Assembly (NCBI GenBank): GCA_030148505.1
Contig: JASBTI010000004.1
Location: 80,679-144,678, forward strand
Source: Rhodanobacter sp.
GTDB lineage: Bacteria > Pseudomonadota > Gammaproteobacteria > Xanthomonadales > Rhodanobacteraceae
Direction: 5' to 3'
Length of the DNA stretch: 64,000 bases
Shown here in pieces: positions 1 through 7,756 of the stretch; positions within the stretch are counted from its first letter, which is position 1; the number at the start of each line of letters is the position of its first letter. The position numbers and the translations under genes were made by a program. The notes under the pieces were generated by a model. The model searched no databases. It saw nothing but the letters and a program-made list of their open reading frames with translations, and was not told where the DNA came from.

Positions 1-214
1 CGATGCCGGCATACGCCCAGCGCATCCGCGCTGGCATGGCGAATATGCCACGCCAGACTCTGGGCAGCAGCAGCAAAGCAGCTACCACCAACAGCATGCG
101 CCACCACACCAGCGGCAAGGCAGGCAGCGTGATCAATTTGCCCAGGATCGCGGTAACGCCCCAGAGCAGAACACAGAAGTGAATCTGCAGGCGGGCCTGT
201 GTGACGGGTTGCAT
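1..214 (-). CDS. EamA/DMT family transporter, partial (3' part beyond window edge)
   Basis: Only the first 71 residues are present; the gene runs off the left edge. The N-terminus starts MQPVTQARLQIHF and continues into a hydrophobic helix containing LLWGVTAILGKLITL, then a second helix preceded by VWWRM. That pattern (WG..A..GK, then a W/R-rich turn before helix 2) is typical of the first EamA repeat of drug/metabolite transporters, inner-membrane carriers with ten helices that export metabolites or drugs. The ATG at 214 is chosen because the hydrophobic segment begins right after a short polar head. The substrate cannot be guessed. It is read in the same direction as the downstream AsmA-like gene, with about 185 non-coding bases between them. 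Confidence 0.8.
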   Translation of the reverse strand, partial: MQPVTQARLQIHFCVLLWGVTAILGKLITLPALPLVWWRMLLVVAALLLLPRVWRGIFAMPARMRWAYAGI

Positions 215-398
215 GGAGGGTTCGCAAAAGGCGGGGACGCGGCATTCTAGTGCTCGCCGAGGTTCACTGAACAGGCAGGCGGCGTTCCGTCGAGGGAGTG
301 GGTGCCGGTAACCTCGCGATGACACGGCGACTGAAGTTCATGGCGCAGAGAGCCATACCCGCGATGGCGGGTCCTGTTGAGGCTGCGGGGACGGCGTC

Positions 399-2588
399 TT
401 AGTGTGCGCGAGGGCTCGCCGGCGTGGGGCCGGCGGGCATGGTGTCGGGTTTGCCGCGCATTTTTTCCAGCGTCGCAGCGCAGGTGTTTTTCTGCGTGTC
501 GTCACGCCTGGGAACGATCAGTGGGAGTAGCGGCGCCGCGGGAGCCGCAAAGGCAGCCAACGCGGCGGCGCCCGCACCGCGAAGGATTAACGGTCCCGCT
601 TGCACCCCGACATCGGGATGCTTCAGCGTGCCCTTGACGTAGAGTGGCGAGCGTAGCGAAAGAATGCGCAGTCCCTTGGTCTGCGGCTTCACATGGAGGT
701 CGAGATGTTCGTTGGCGAAATTGACCGTGCCGGTCACCTGGATAAGTGCGTCTGCCGTGTCGAACACGAACAAGCGGGTAGTGAACAGGCCATGGTTCGC
801 CGATAGGTCAGTGGCCGCGCAATTGATGCGCACCGTCTTGTCACCGAACAGCTTGCCGATCACGATATTGGCGACATTCAGGCCGGCGGTTTCCAGCAAC
901 GTCTTGCTGATCGCTCCGTCGTCCATCAGCAGCTTGGTTTCACCGCTGGCGCTGCCCAGCAGCGCCGCCACCGAATTACCGACGGCCTGAAGCTCGAGGT
1001 TGCCGTTGATTTCACCGAAGCTGGTACGCATCGGCTTGAAGGCGGGAAACAACTGCTTCAGCTTGATATGCCGCGCCCGCAGCTTCAGCGTACCGTGCAT
1101 GGGCGTGGCGTTGCCGTTCAAGCGCAGGGCGCTGGCGATGGTTCCGCCGGCGAGGCCAAAGCGCAACGGGTCCAGCTTAAGCACGCCATCGTTCATCACG
1201 ATATGGGTGTGCAATGAATCGAGCGGCAACTTTTTGCCGTGCAGGATACGCTCGCCGTCAAACGTCACGTCAGCATCCATTGCTTTCCAGCGGTCGCTGC
1301 GGAATGGTGTCGCGGGAAGCAGTCTGCCTGGGGGACGCTGTACGGTCTTCCGGGCTGTTTTCGCGTCGACCGATGGGGCGCCGATCAAGGGGGCGAGATC
1401 GGTGAACTGAAGTACCTCTGATCTAAGCTTGCCGGTCAGCTTGGGGCGCTTGCCGCCGGTGGTATAGATCAGGCTGCCTTGCAGGTCGCTGGCGCCGACC
1501 CGCCCGCGGAAATTGCGGTAGCTGAAACGGCTACCGTCCCGGTGCAGGTCTGCACGCAAGCGGCCCACCGTGGTATACGGTGGCGTGTCGGGCAGCGTGA
1601 CTCCGAACAACGGGTAGAGTCGGGCCATGCTCGGTCCGGATAGCCATAGCTGCATGTCCAGTGCATCGAGATGCATCGGATCGGTCAAGGTGCCGATCAC
1701 GGCGATATGGCTGCCACCGATACGCATATCGGCCTGGATCGGGAAGGGACGATCAGGCTGCTGCAGGGCAAGTACAGCACCTGTCTTGCCACGACCCGTG
1801 ATCGGGGCTCCCTGATATCGGCCCCCGACCTGCCAGCCAAAATGGTAAGAGGTGCGCCCGACATTCTGCGACACCCGTGGTTTGCGAGCGCGCGGGATGG
1901 CGGTTGGCGCAGTGGCATCGATTCTCGCCCCGGTTTGTGTACTTGCAGCTGCCGAGGCTTCCGCCATCAGCTGCTTGAACGGTATCGCATGCTGCAACGG
2001 GGTCACCGTAATCGACAGATCTGTCTGCTGGCGGGGCTCCTTCAGCGTGACCGTGCCCCGGTCGAAGCCGATCGCATCCAGGTCGAGGTGCCAGCGCGAG
2101 GGTGTGGCGTTCTGGGCCCGCTGGAATTGCCAGTTTGCGCGCCCCTGGGCGTCGCGCTCCAGGTGGACCGTGGGGTGGACCAGCCGCATCGAGGGGATCA
2201 CTACGCGATGGGTCAGCAAAGGCCACGGCGACAGTCGGAAATGGAGGGCATCAAGGTGCGCGAACCGAGGCTGTGAAGCCCAGGGCGGGTTGTCGATGCG
2301 GATGTCGTTTGCGGTGAATTCCGGCCACGGCAACAAGCCGGCCAGCCATCCCGCCGAGCCGTCGTGTCGCCATGCGACAGTGAGGTTGCCCTTGATGACA
2401 ACCGGCCGCCCCAGCGCCTGGCTTACCCGGCTGTCCAGAAACGGCTTGAGGCGATTCCAGTTGAAGGTGGCAACCACCAGCACGATCAGGGCGAGCAGCC
2501 CCAGCAGCAGGCCCACCGAGGCGGCCAGCAGCTTTTGGCGGCGCGACCAGCGGTGTTTCTCTTCGAACGTCGGGCGTGATGCATCCAT
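399..2588 (-). CDS. AsmA family protein
   Basis: A 729-residue protein with a basic cytoplasmic head (to about residue 18), one transmembrane helix (about 19-42, LLAASVGLLLGLLALIVLVV) and a long periplasmic part of beta-rich repeats. The segment after the helix (FNWNRLKPFLDSRVSQALGRPVVI) is the AsmA/Mdm31 N-terminal signature, and the C-terminal third (GEINGNLELQAVGNSVAALLGSASGE, then VTGTVNFANEHLDLHVKP) is the AsmA C-terminal domain. AsmA-like proteins are inner-membrane anchored and are linked to phospholipid transport to, or biogenesis of, the outer membrane. The C-terminus ends in an Ala/Pro-rich tail. The start at 2588 gives a sensible short cytoplasmic head. The gene appears to be monocistronic. 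Confidence 0.88.
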   Translation of the reverse strand: MDASRPTFEEKHRWSRRQKLLAASVGLLLGLLALIVLVVATFNWNRLKPFLDSRVSQALGRPVVIKGNLTVAWRHDGSAGWLAGLLPWPEFTANDIRIDNPPWASQPRFAHLDALHFRLSPWPLLTHRVVIPSMRLVHPTVHLERDAQGRANWQFQRAQNATPSRWHLDLDAIGFDRGTVTLKEPRQQTDLSITVTPLQHAIPFKQLMAEASAAASTQTGARIDATAPTAIPRARKPRVSQNVGRTSYHFGWQVGGRYQGAPITGRGKTGAVLALQQPDRPFPIQADMRIGGSHIAVIGTLTDPMHLDALDMQLWLSGPSMARLYPLFGVTLPDTPPYTTVGRLRADLHRDGSRFSYRNFRGRVGASDLQGSLIYTTGGKRPKLTGKLRSEVLQFTDLAPLIGAPSVDAKTARKTVQRPPGRLLPATPFRSDRWKAMDADVTFDGERILHGKKLPLDSLHTHIVMNDGVLKLDPLRFGLAGGTIASALRLNGNATPMHGTLKLRARHIKLKQLFPAFKPMRTSFGEINGNLELQAVGNSVAALLGSASGETKLLMDDGAISKTLLETAGLNVANIVIGKLFGDKTVRINCAATDLSANHGLFTTRLFVFDTADALIQVTGTVNFANEHLDLHVKPQTKGLRILSLRSPLYVKGTLKHPDVGVQAGPLILRGAGAAALAAFAAPAAPLLPLIVPRRDDTQKNTCAATLEKMRGKPDTMPAGPTPASPRAH

Positions 2589-2662
2589 GGCCGATTCATA
2601 CCCCGCCCGATGACAAGGTTATGTATGGGCGTGGCTGCCGTCAGCCAGCGGTTCATCCATTG

Positions 2663-3256
2663 CTATGCCGCCACCTGCTCGCGCTGGCGGCGGTCGATCC
2701 GATAGACTGCGGCGGGCGGCAGGTTGAACAACACGCTGCCGATGCGTGTGGCTTGCAGGTCCAGTCGCTCCAGCAGTTGACGTGATAGTGGGCAGCGGGG
2801 TCCATAGGTAAACTGGTAAAACACGCCATTGACGTGCAGCTGCCGCTCGAACACACCCTGGATGATCGCCGCGACCTGGGCGGCCGGCATCGACAGCAAA
2901 GGCAGCCCACTGACTACCGCGCTGGCGCGCTCATCGCCGAACAGCGACCGGGTCTGCCCCAATTTGGCGGCATCCATGCTCAACACGCGGGCCTCCGGAT
3001 AGCGCTTGGTGAGCGCCTCGGCAAATACCGGATCGGCTTCGATCAGAGCAAGCCGGTGGGTCGGCAGACCTCGCGCCAGCAAGGCCCGGGTGAACACCCC
3101 GGTCCCTGGGCCCAGCTCGATCACCGGGCCGTCCAGATGATTGACATGCGAGGTCATCAGCCGGGTCAGCGACGGACCGGACGGAGCCAGCGCACCGATG
3201 CTGCGGGGCGCGCGCAGCCAGGCGCGCCAGAAGCTCAAGGTGTCGTTCAGCAGCAT
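2663..3256 (-). CDS. Class I SAM-dependent methyltransferase, phospholipid N-methyltransferase-like
   Basis: A 197-residue soluble protein. Motif I (VIELGPGTGVFTRALLARG, about residues 44-62) binds S-adenosylmethionine, followed by the acidic motif II (LALIEADPVFAEAL) and a motif IV-like VVSGLPLLSMP. The head (FWRAWLRAPRSIGALAPSGPSLTRLM) is characteristic of the PmtA/rRNA-dimethylase-like group often annotated as phospholipid N-methyltransferase: these enzymes methylate phosphatidylethanolamine at the inner leaflet of the membrane. Assignment to lipid rather than RNA rests on the head and on VSGLPLLSMP replacing the NPPY-type motif. It lies between the AsmA-like gene and the cyclophilin gene, all on the same strand, with gaps of 74 and 124 bases. 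Confidence 0.75.
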   Translation of the reverse strand: MLLNDTLSFWRAWLRAPRSIGALAPSGPSLTRLMTSHVNHLDGPVIELGPGTGVFTRALLARGLPTHRLALIEADPVFAEALTKRYPEARVLSMDAAKLGQTRSLFGDERASAVVSGLPLLSMPAAQVAAIIQGVFERQLHVNGVFYQFTYGPRCPLSRQLLERLDLQATRIGSVLFNLPPAAVYRIDRRQREQVAA

Positions 3257-3380
3257 CAGGAATTCCGCAACGACACAGGACGGGAAAGCAGGCGAGAGGC
3301 CCTATAGGTGCGCCAAACTAACTCGTTTGGCTGAACATGATGTTCTTGTTGTCTGCGGCGCCGGTTGTCAGTGCCCGTCA

Positions 3381-4346
3381 TCACCGTGTGGCCGGCGAGC
3401 GGGCAGGGATGGATCGGGTCGGCACTTCGATGCTGCAAAGGTCGACTTTGCCGGCAGGCACGGTATAAAACGCATCATGGCGACGGCGTTTGCTTTCGAT
3501 CAGAGCGGCAAATGTCGGACTGTCGGTGCGCAGGACCTCGACGGCGGGCCGCCCGGCGGGTGGCAAATCGGCCGCCAGTCGCACCGAACGAATGAGGGTG
3601 CGCTGTGCCGGATCCGAGTAGAAGCCCATCGGTCCGGTCCCTCGCGGCAGTCCTGAGAGCAGCGGCATACCTTCGATCACCCGGCCAGCGATCGCCAGAT
3701 TCCGGTCGAGCCGTCGCGGAGCCTGGCCGATCACCACGTACAGTGAGCTGCCATTGCCGCTGTCCGGCGCGATGTTGCGCGCTACCCCGACCATGCCGTA
3801 GCAATGGGTCAGCCACTCCCGTCCGCTCTGCGGGTCGCGGGCTACCGGGAAGCCTTCGGAGAAACCCACGTCGGGAGCATAGAGGTCACCATCGGGCAGG
3901 GTTGTCCACGGCAATTCAGGATCGATTGAACGGGTATATTCCGGTGGCAATGTTCTTTTTGCCACGCCCAGCGAGCGTCGCTTTGCCTTGTCCCCGTCAT
4001 CATCGTCGTTCGGGTCGCCCCATTGGGTGACGAAATTGTCTTGCACTCGCACGATGGCCAACCCGTCGAAGTAGTGTCCATGCACCAGGGCTCGGATATT
4101 CGCCGCGTGCAGCGGGGTGAAGTCCGGCGCCAGCTCGATCAGCACCCGGCCCCCAGGCAGCTGCATCACCAGCAGGTTGCGTGGATCGGGCCGGCGCCAC
4201 TCAGTGGGACGGGATCGGGACAGCAGCTCGTCGCTTGTGGGGGTAGGCCTTGAGGTGGTTGCAGGCTGGGCCGCTGCCAACGCCGGCAAGCCCGCCAGGC
4301 CGACGAGCAGCATCACGGTGGCGTTGAACAGGTGGTAACGAAGCAT
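3381..4346 (-). CDS. Periplasmic cyclophilin-type peptidylprolyl isomerase
   Basis: A 321-residue protein with a signal peptide (about 1-26, ending LPALAAAQPA). From about residue 58 it follows the cyclophilin fold: LLVMQLPGGRVLIELAPDFTPLHAANIRALV, then YFDGLAIVRVQDNFVTQWGD, where R and Q sit at the active-site positions of the usual FHRV...QGGD signature. It is nearly twice the length of a minimal bacterial cyclophilin because of an inserted loop (DDDDGDKAKRRSLG...PDVGFSEGFPVA) and a C-terminal extension of about 70 residues. The role is probably folding of exported proteins. The changed residues (H to V in FHRV, GGD to WGD) may reduce activity. It is flanked by gaps on both sides, so it is likely its own transcription unit. 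Confidence 0.85.
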   Translation of the reverse strand: MLRYHLFNATVMLLVGLAGLPALAAAQPATTSRPTPTSDELLSRSRPTEWRRPDPRNLLVMQLPGGRVLIELAPDFTPLHAANIRALVHGHYFDGLAIVRVQDNFVTQWGDPNDDDDGDKAKRRSLGVAKRTLPPEYTRSIDPELPWTTLPDGDLYAPDVGFSEGFPVARDPQSGREWLTHCYGMVGVARNIAPDSGNGSSLYVVIGQAPRRLDRNLAIAGRVIEGMPLLSGLPRGTGPMGFYSDPAQRTLIRSVRLAADLPPAGRPAVEVLRTDSPTFAALIESKRRRHDAFYTVPAGKVDLCSIEVPTRSIPARSPATR

Positions 4347-4631
4347 GGATTCCCCTCCGGATAGCTCACTGGGACAACCGACAAGTTAGCAGAGCATGCG
4401 TTGGTCAGTCGCGTCGGATGGGTGCGAGCCGCCTTCCGGGGGGGCGTGTCCGTCGCCGTAGAAAAAGGGGGTGACGACCGTGTGGCGAAGGATGGCGCGT
4501 CAGATGCATCGCTTCGATGACGAATCCTGCCGATTATTTCTGATCCATAACCTGTCCAGCACACCGCAGGTGCTGCAATTCACGGCCAGCTCCGGGCGCT
4601 AAACCGACGGGTTTGTGGACTTGCGCTCAAG

Positions 4632-6215
4632 TCACCGAGTCGTCAAGTCGCTAGACAGATACCGTCCCTTTCCCAACCCCTTTGCCAAATACATCAGGTC
4701 ATCGGCTTGCCTGACAAGGTCATCAGCGTCGGTATATTTCGGCCCTGCCAATACCAGCCCGCCACTCGCCCCGAACTTGTTTGTATCGTGACCGTCTGGA
4801 AGCTCAATGCCGGAAATTGCGCCGATCATTTTTTCTGCAATACGGGATGCTTCTTCTATGGTATTTACGCCGCTGAGAAAGCATATGAATTCGTCGCCAC
4901 CAATCCTTGCAGCAAAGTCGCCACGGCGTATGCAACTTGTAATGGCCGCGGCTGTATCTTGTAGGATGCGGTCCCCCACCCCATGCCCAAAAAAATCATT
5001 TATCTCCTTGAACCCGTCCAGGTCAAGAAACAGTATGGCGGTATTTTTGCCCTCGGCGCACGATTCCTTCAGTTCCCGCGACAGCGTTTCGTAAAAAAGT
5101 CGGCGATTTGGTATGTTCGTAAGTTCGTCATGCGTTGCCATGTGAATCACTTTCTGGTGCACGAGCTCCTTCTCCCTGTCCTTTTGCAAGAGGATACGGT
5201 TATAACGAAGGATGACAGCACCCATCATCAGGAATATGATGGTGAACACGCCGCTCAGCAGGATTGCCGGGCGATATTGGCTGTACAACATCGCCAGCGT
5301 GACCTTTCCATAGTCTTCATAAGGACCGACTTTCAGTTTTTTCATGAGATCATGGACGGCCTTATAATCGTAGGGAAGCGTCCATCCCCAGTACCTGCCC
5401 CGGCGCGCAACGTCTCCTCCAGTCGGAATGGAAAGTGCTGCCAGACCTACTTTTTCCGCGAGAAAATTGCTTACTTTTCGCGTTCTTGAGAAAGCCCACT
5501 CTGGATAAAGCGCCGTGCTGGAGAGATAGCCGAAGTGTGGATGAGTTTTTTTATTGATGACATGAATATCGTCTGGCCGGATCTTTCCGCTTTTGAAGTA
5601 TTTTTCAAGCATCCCGGTGCGCAAGACGCCAGCATCGATCGTTCCATTGATGACTGCTTCCAGGACGTGGCTCTGGGTTCCCAGAAATTCGACCCGACCA
5701 GCGGATTTGTAGGGGTCAAATCCTGATTCAAGCATTTCATTGTAGCCAACCAGCCACCCACCAAAGGCAAGCTTTGATACGCCGCCTACAATTTTTCCGT
5801 TCAGGTCATTTATGCCGTAGATTCCGCTACCTGGCCTCGTGATGATCACCGACCCGAACTCTGCAAGATGGCCGTCATTTTCCAGCGTCAGGATCTTTGA
5901 TACGCCATACCGTTGTTCGAGATCGACATAGATGGCGGGTTGCGAGATTACAAAGTCAACCTCGCTGCTGGACACCAGTTTTCTTATCCGATCGATGTCG
6001 CCAGGCAGTACAGTGATTAATTTGAATTCATAACCATCCAGGTGATCCTGGAGGTAGCCGATGGTCGGTTGCCACTCCTCTTGACCTTTTTTCAATCCAT
6101 CGATGGATATGACGAGAACCCTGATTTCTTTCGTGAAAATTTGTGATGGATACAAGAATAAAGCGATTATTATAAATAATATAAGTTTTGTGCGTGACAC
6201 TCTTGACTTGATCAA
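4632..6215 (-). CDS. PhnD-like sensor/GGDEF diguanylate cyclase
   Basis: From a TTG at 6215 this gives 527 residues: a signal-anchor/signal peptide (about 10-25), a periplasmic PhnD/transferrin-like substrate-binding domain (about 30-290, with DGLKKGQEEWQPTIGYLQ and INGTIDAGVLRTGMLE), one membrane helix (about 317-336) and a GGDEF domain. The catalytic GGDEF (439-443) is intact and is preceded by RRGD (430-433), the RxxD inhibitory site, so an active, product-inhibited cyclic-di-GMP synthase is expected, tuned by a periplasmic ligand. The TTG start is preferred because AAGGAG lies 7 bases upstream and a hydrophobic leader follows; the in-frame ATG at 6449 would add 78 residues of non-hydrophobic, low-complexity sequence. 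The gene is much more AT-rich than its neighbours, suggesting transfer. Confidence 0.87.
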   Translation of the reverse strand: MIKSRVSRTKLILFIIIALFLYPSQIFTKEIRVLVISIDGLKKGQEEWQPTIGYLQDHLDGYEFKLITVLPGDIDRIRKLVSSSEVDFVISQPAIYVDLEQRYGVSKILTLENDGHLAEFGSVIITRPGSGIYGINDLNGKIVGGVSKLAFGGWLVGYNEMLESGFDPYKSAGRVEFLGTQSHVLEAVINGTIDAGVLRTGMLEKYFKSGKIRPDDIHVINKKTHPHFGYLSSTALYPEWAFSRTRKVSNFLAEKVGLAALSIPTGGDVARRGRYWGWTLPYDYKAVHDLMKKLKVGPYEDYGKVTLAMLYSQYRPAILLSGVFTIIFLMMGAVILRYNRILLQKDREKELVHQKVIHMATHDELTNIPNRRLFYETLSRELKESCAEGKNTAILFLDLDGFKEINDFFGHGVGDRILQDTAAAITSCIRRGDFAARIGGDEFICFLSGVNTIEEASRIAEKMIGAISGIELPDGHDTNKFGASGGLVLAGPKYTDADDLVRQADDLMYLAKGLGKGRYLSSDLTTR

Positions 6216-6517
6216 GGCTGGACTCCTTGTCTTTACTGCACAGAAATATTTTATACGCTCATAGTCCTTTTGGCGCAATATTTCGTCGCGTGGCCTTGCG
6301 GCAACGCGACTTTTGCAGACAGCCACGATTTGCGATGCCTGTGAGCTGCGCAATGGCCTCTTCATCGGGGCGCTGGATTTTCCGGCGTGGCATGGATGGC
6401 GAGGGGATTGGCTGGCCTCTCGTTTCATGCGTCCCCTTGACGTCGACAAAAGTCACTGAGACCAGGTTGCGGCGGGCGAAAAACTCGGCATCGGGATGCT
6501 GGGCCATGATAGCCGGA
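6216..6517. other. Gene-free gap of about 300 bases
   Basis: It lies between the stop of the DUF1501 gene and the TTG start of the GGDEF gene. Open frames cross it on the minus strand, but their translations are low-complexity, rich in Arg/Lys/Ser, and show no recognisable motif. Base composition shifts from GC-rich on the right to AT-rich on the left, so one border of the AT-rich island lies in or near this gap. I see no convincing terminator or promoter. Confidence 0.5.
6223..6228 (-). promoter_or_regulatory. Shine-Dalgarno that fixes a TTG start
   Basis: The minus strand reads AAGGAG here, seven bases ahead of the TTG at 6215-6213. It decides the start of the PhnD-like/GGDEF gene over the in-frame ATG 234 bases upstream. 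Confidence 0.7.
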
Positions 6518-7717
6518 TCACAGCAGGTTGAGATTCCGTGGCTGCGCTTGCGGAAACACTGTCTGCAGTTGGCTTCCCCGCAGTCCCCACAGCTGGCCCA
6601 GAAGGCCGCTGAGGACATCGCGGTAGTCATTTAGCACCGGGTAGTCACGGTTCTGCAGCAGATTTTTCGGGGTGATGGCCCGTTGTTCGCCGGCGATGCG
6701 GCCGCCATTGACCTTGCCACCGAGTACCCAGTGCACCGTGCCATGGCCGTGATCGGTGCCGCGGTCACCGTTTTCGCGGAAAGTGCGACCGAACTCGGAG
6801 AGAACGACGACGGTAGTCTGGTTCCAGGCGTCCCCGAGCGCATCGGCGTAGGCGGCCAGGCCTTCACCGAGATTGCGCAGGTTGTCGGCGAGACCGCCTC
6901 GCACGCTGCCCTGGTTCACATGGGTATCCCAACCCCCGACGTCGACGAAGCCAAGCCGGTATTGATCGCGCATCAAGATTGCGATGCGGCGGGTCTCGGC
7001 GGCGAAATGGGTGGCGCTGGGCGCGCCGCGACTGGCCTGGACCATCTCGTCGCGCAGGTCCTGCGAGATGGTTTTCGGCAGTGCCAGGCCATCGGCCGTC
7101 GCCTGGGCCAGCGGTGTGTCCTGGTACATCCGGGTTAGGATGGCCGCTTGCCGGGAGTTGAAGTGCGAACGGGGATTACCCCTCAGCGAGATATTGGGAA
7201 TGTCGTGCCTGGCGCCCTGGAAACTCCGCGGCAGGTTGTTGGTAAAGGTGATCGCCGGTGTGCCGATAAGTTGGTCTGACAGCCGCGCGAGGAAGCCCGA
7301 GCGAAAGCGACCTGTTTCACCCAGCGGCTGGCCTCGCTCGATGTGATCCTGCGTCTCGAAATGACTGCGCGACAAATCATGGGTGCCGGCAAACGGTACA
7401 AACGCGATTTGCTTGCGCTGCCACATCGTGTAGATCGACTCGCGCAGCACCGGGTTGAGCCCCCACGTCGTGTCCAGCGGGATGGCGCTGTCGGGGTTGC
7501 CGGGATCGGGGCGGGCGATTGCCAGGGTCGGGCGCGACGCGTAATAGAAGTCGCTGCCGTAGGGCACCAGCAGATTGTTGCAATCGTATCCACCGCGCAG
7601 GAAGACCAGCAGGAAGCGCGGTGAGCCAGGCGGCGCCGCAAACAGCTTGCCGGCAAACGACAGGGTAGGCAGCGTGGCGGCAGCCGCTGCGGCGAGCAGG
7701 AATTCACGGCGGTTCAT
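6518..7717 (-). CDS. DUF1501 domain-containing exported protein
   Basis: A 399-residue protein beginning MNRREFLLAAAAAATLPTL, a twin-arginine signal (RREFLL) with an Ala-rich core. After the signal come LVFLRGGYDCNNLLVPYG, FVPFAGTHDLSRSHFETQDHIERG and, later, GGWDTHVNQGS and LSEFGRTFRENGDRGTDHGHG. These are the hallmark blocks of DUF1501, a family related to the alkaline phosphatase/sulfatase fold, whose D/H-rich motifs probably bind metal. Its biochemical function is unknown. It follows the DUF1800 gene by 39 bases on the same strand; the two families are very often paired, so they probably act together outside the cytoplasm after Tat export of this partner. Confidence 0.92.
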   Translation of the reverse strand: MNRREFLLAAAAAATLPTLSFAGKLFAAPPGSPRFLLVFLRGGYDCNNLLVPYGSDFYYASRPTLAIARPDPGNPDSAIPLDTTWGLNPVLRESIYTMWQRKQIAFVPFAGTHDLSRSHFETQDHIERGQPLGETGRFRSGFLARLSDQLIGTPAITFTNNLPRSFQGARHDIPNISLRGNPRSHFNSRQAAILTRMYQDTPLAQATADGLALPKTISQDLRDEMVQASRGAPSATHFAAETRRIAILMRDQYRLGFVDVGGWDTHVNQGSVRGGLADNLRNLGEGLAAYADALGDAWNQTTVVVLSEFGRTFRENGDRGTDHGHGTVHWVLGGKVNGGRIAGEQRAITPKNLLQNRDYPVLNDYRDVLSGLLGQLWGLRGSQLQTVFPQAQPRNLNLL

Positions 7718-7756
7718 CGGGGATCTCGAAGTCGGGCGGATGATGTGAGCATGGGG

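Noticed and set aside
6216..6449. N-terminal extension of the GGDEF protein to an ATG at 6449
   Set aside because: The extra 78 residues are Ser/Arg/Lys-rich and would bury the signal peptide; the TTG at 6215 has AAGGAG at the right distance.
6259..6630. 123-codon minus-strand frame overlapping the DUF1501 gene end
   Set aside because: No motif, mostly overlaps the DUF1501 gene in another frame, no convincing ribosome site.
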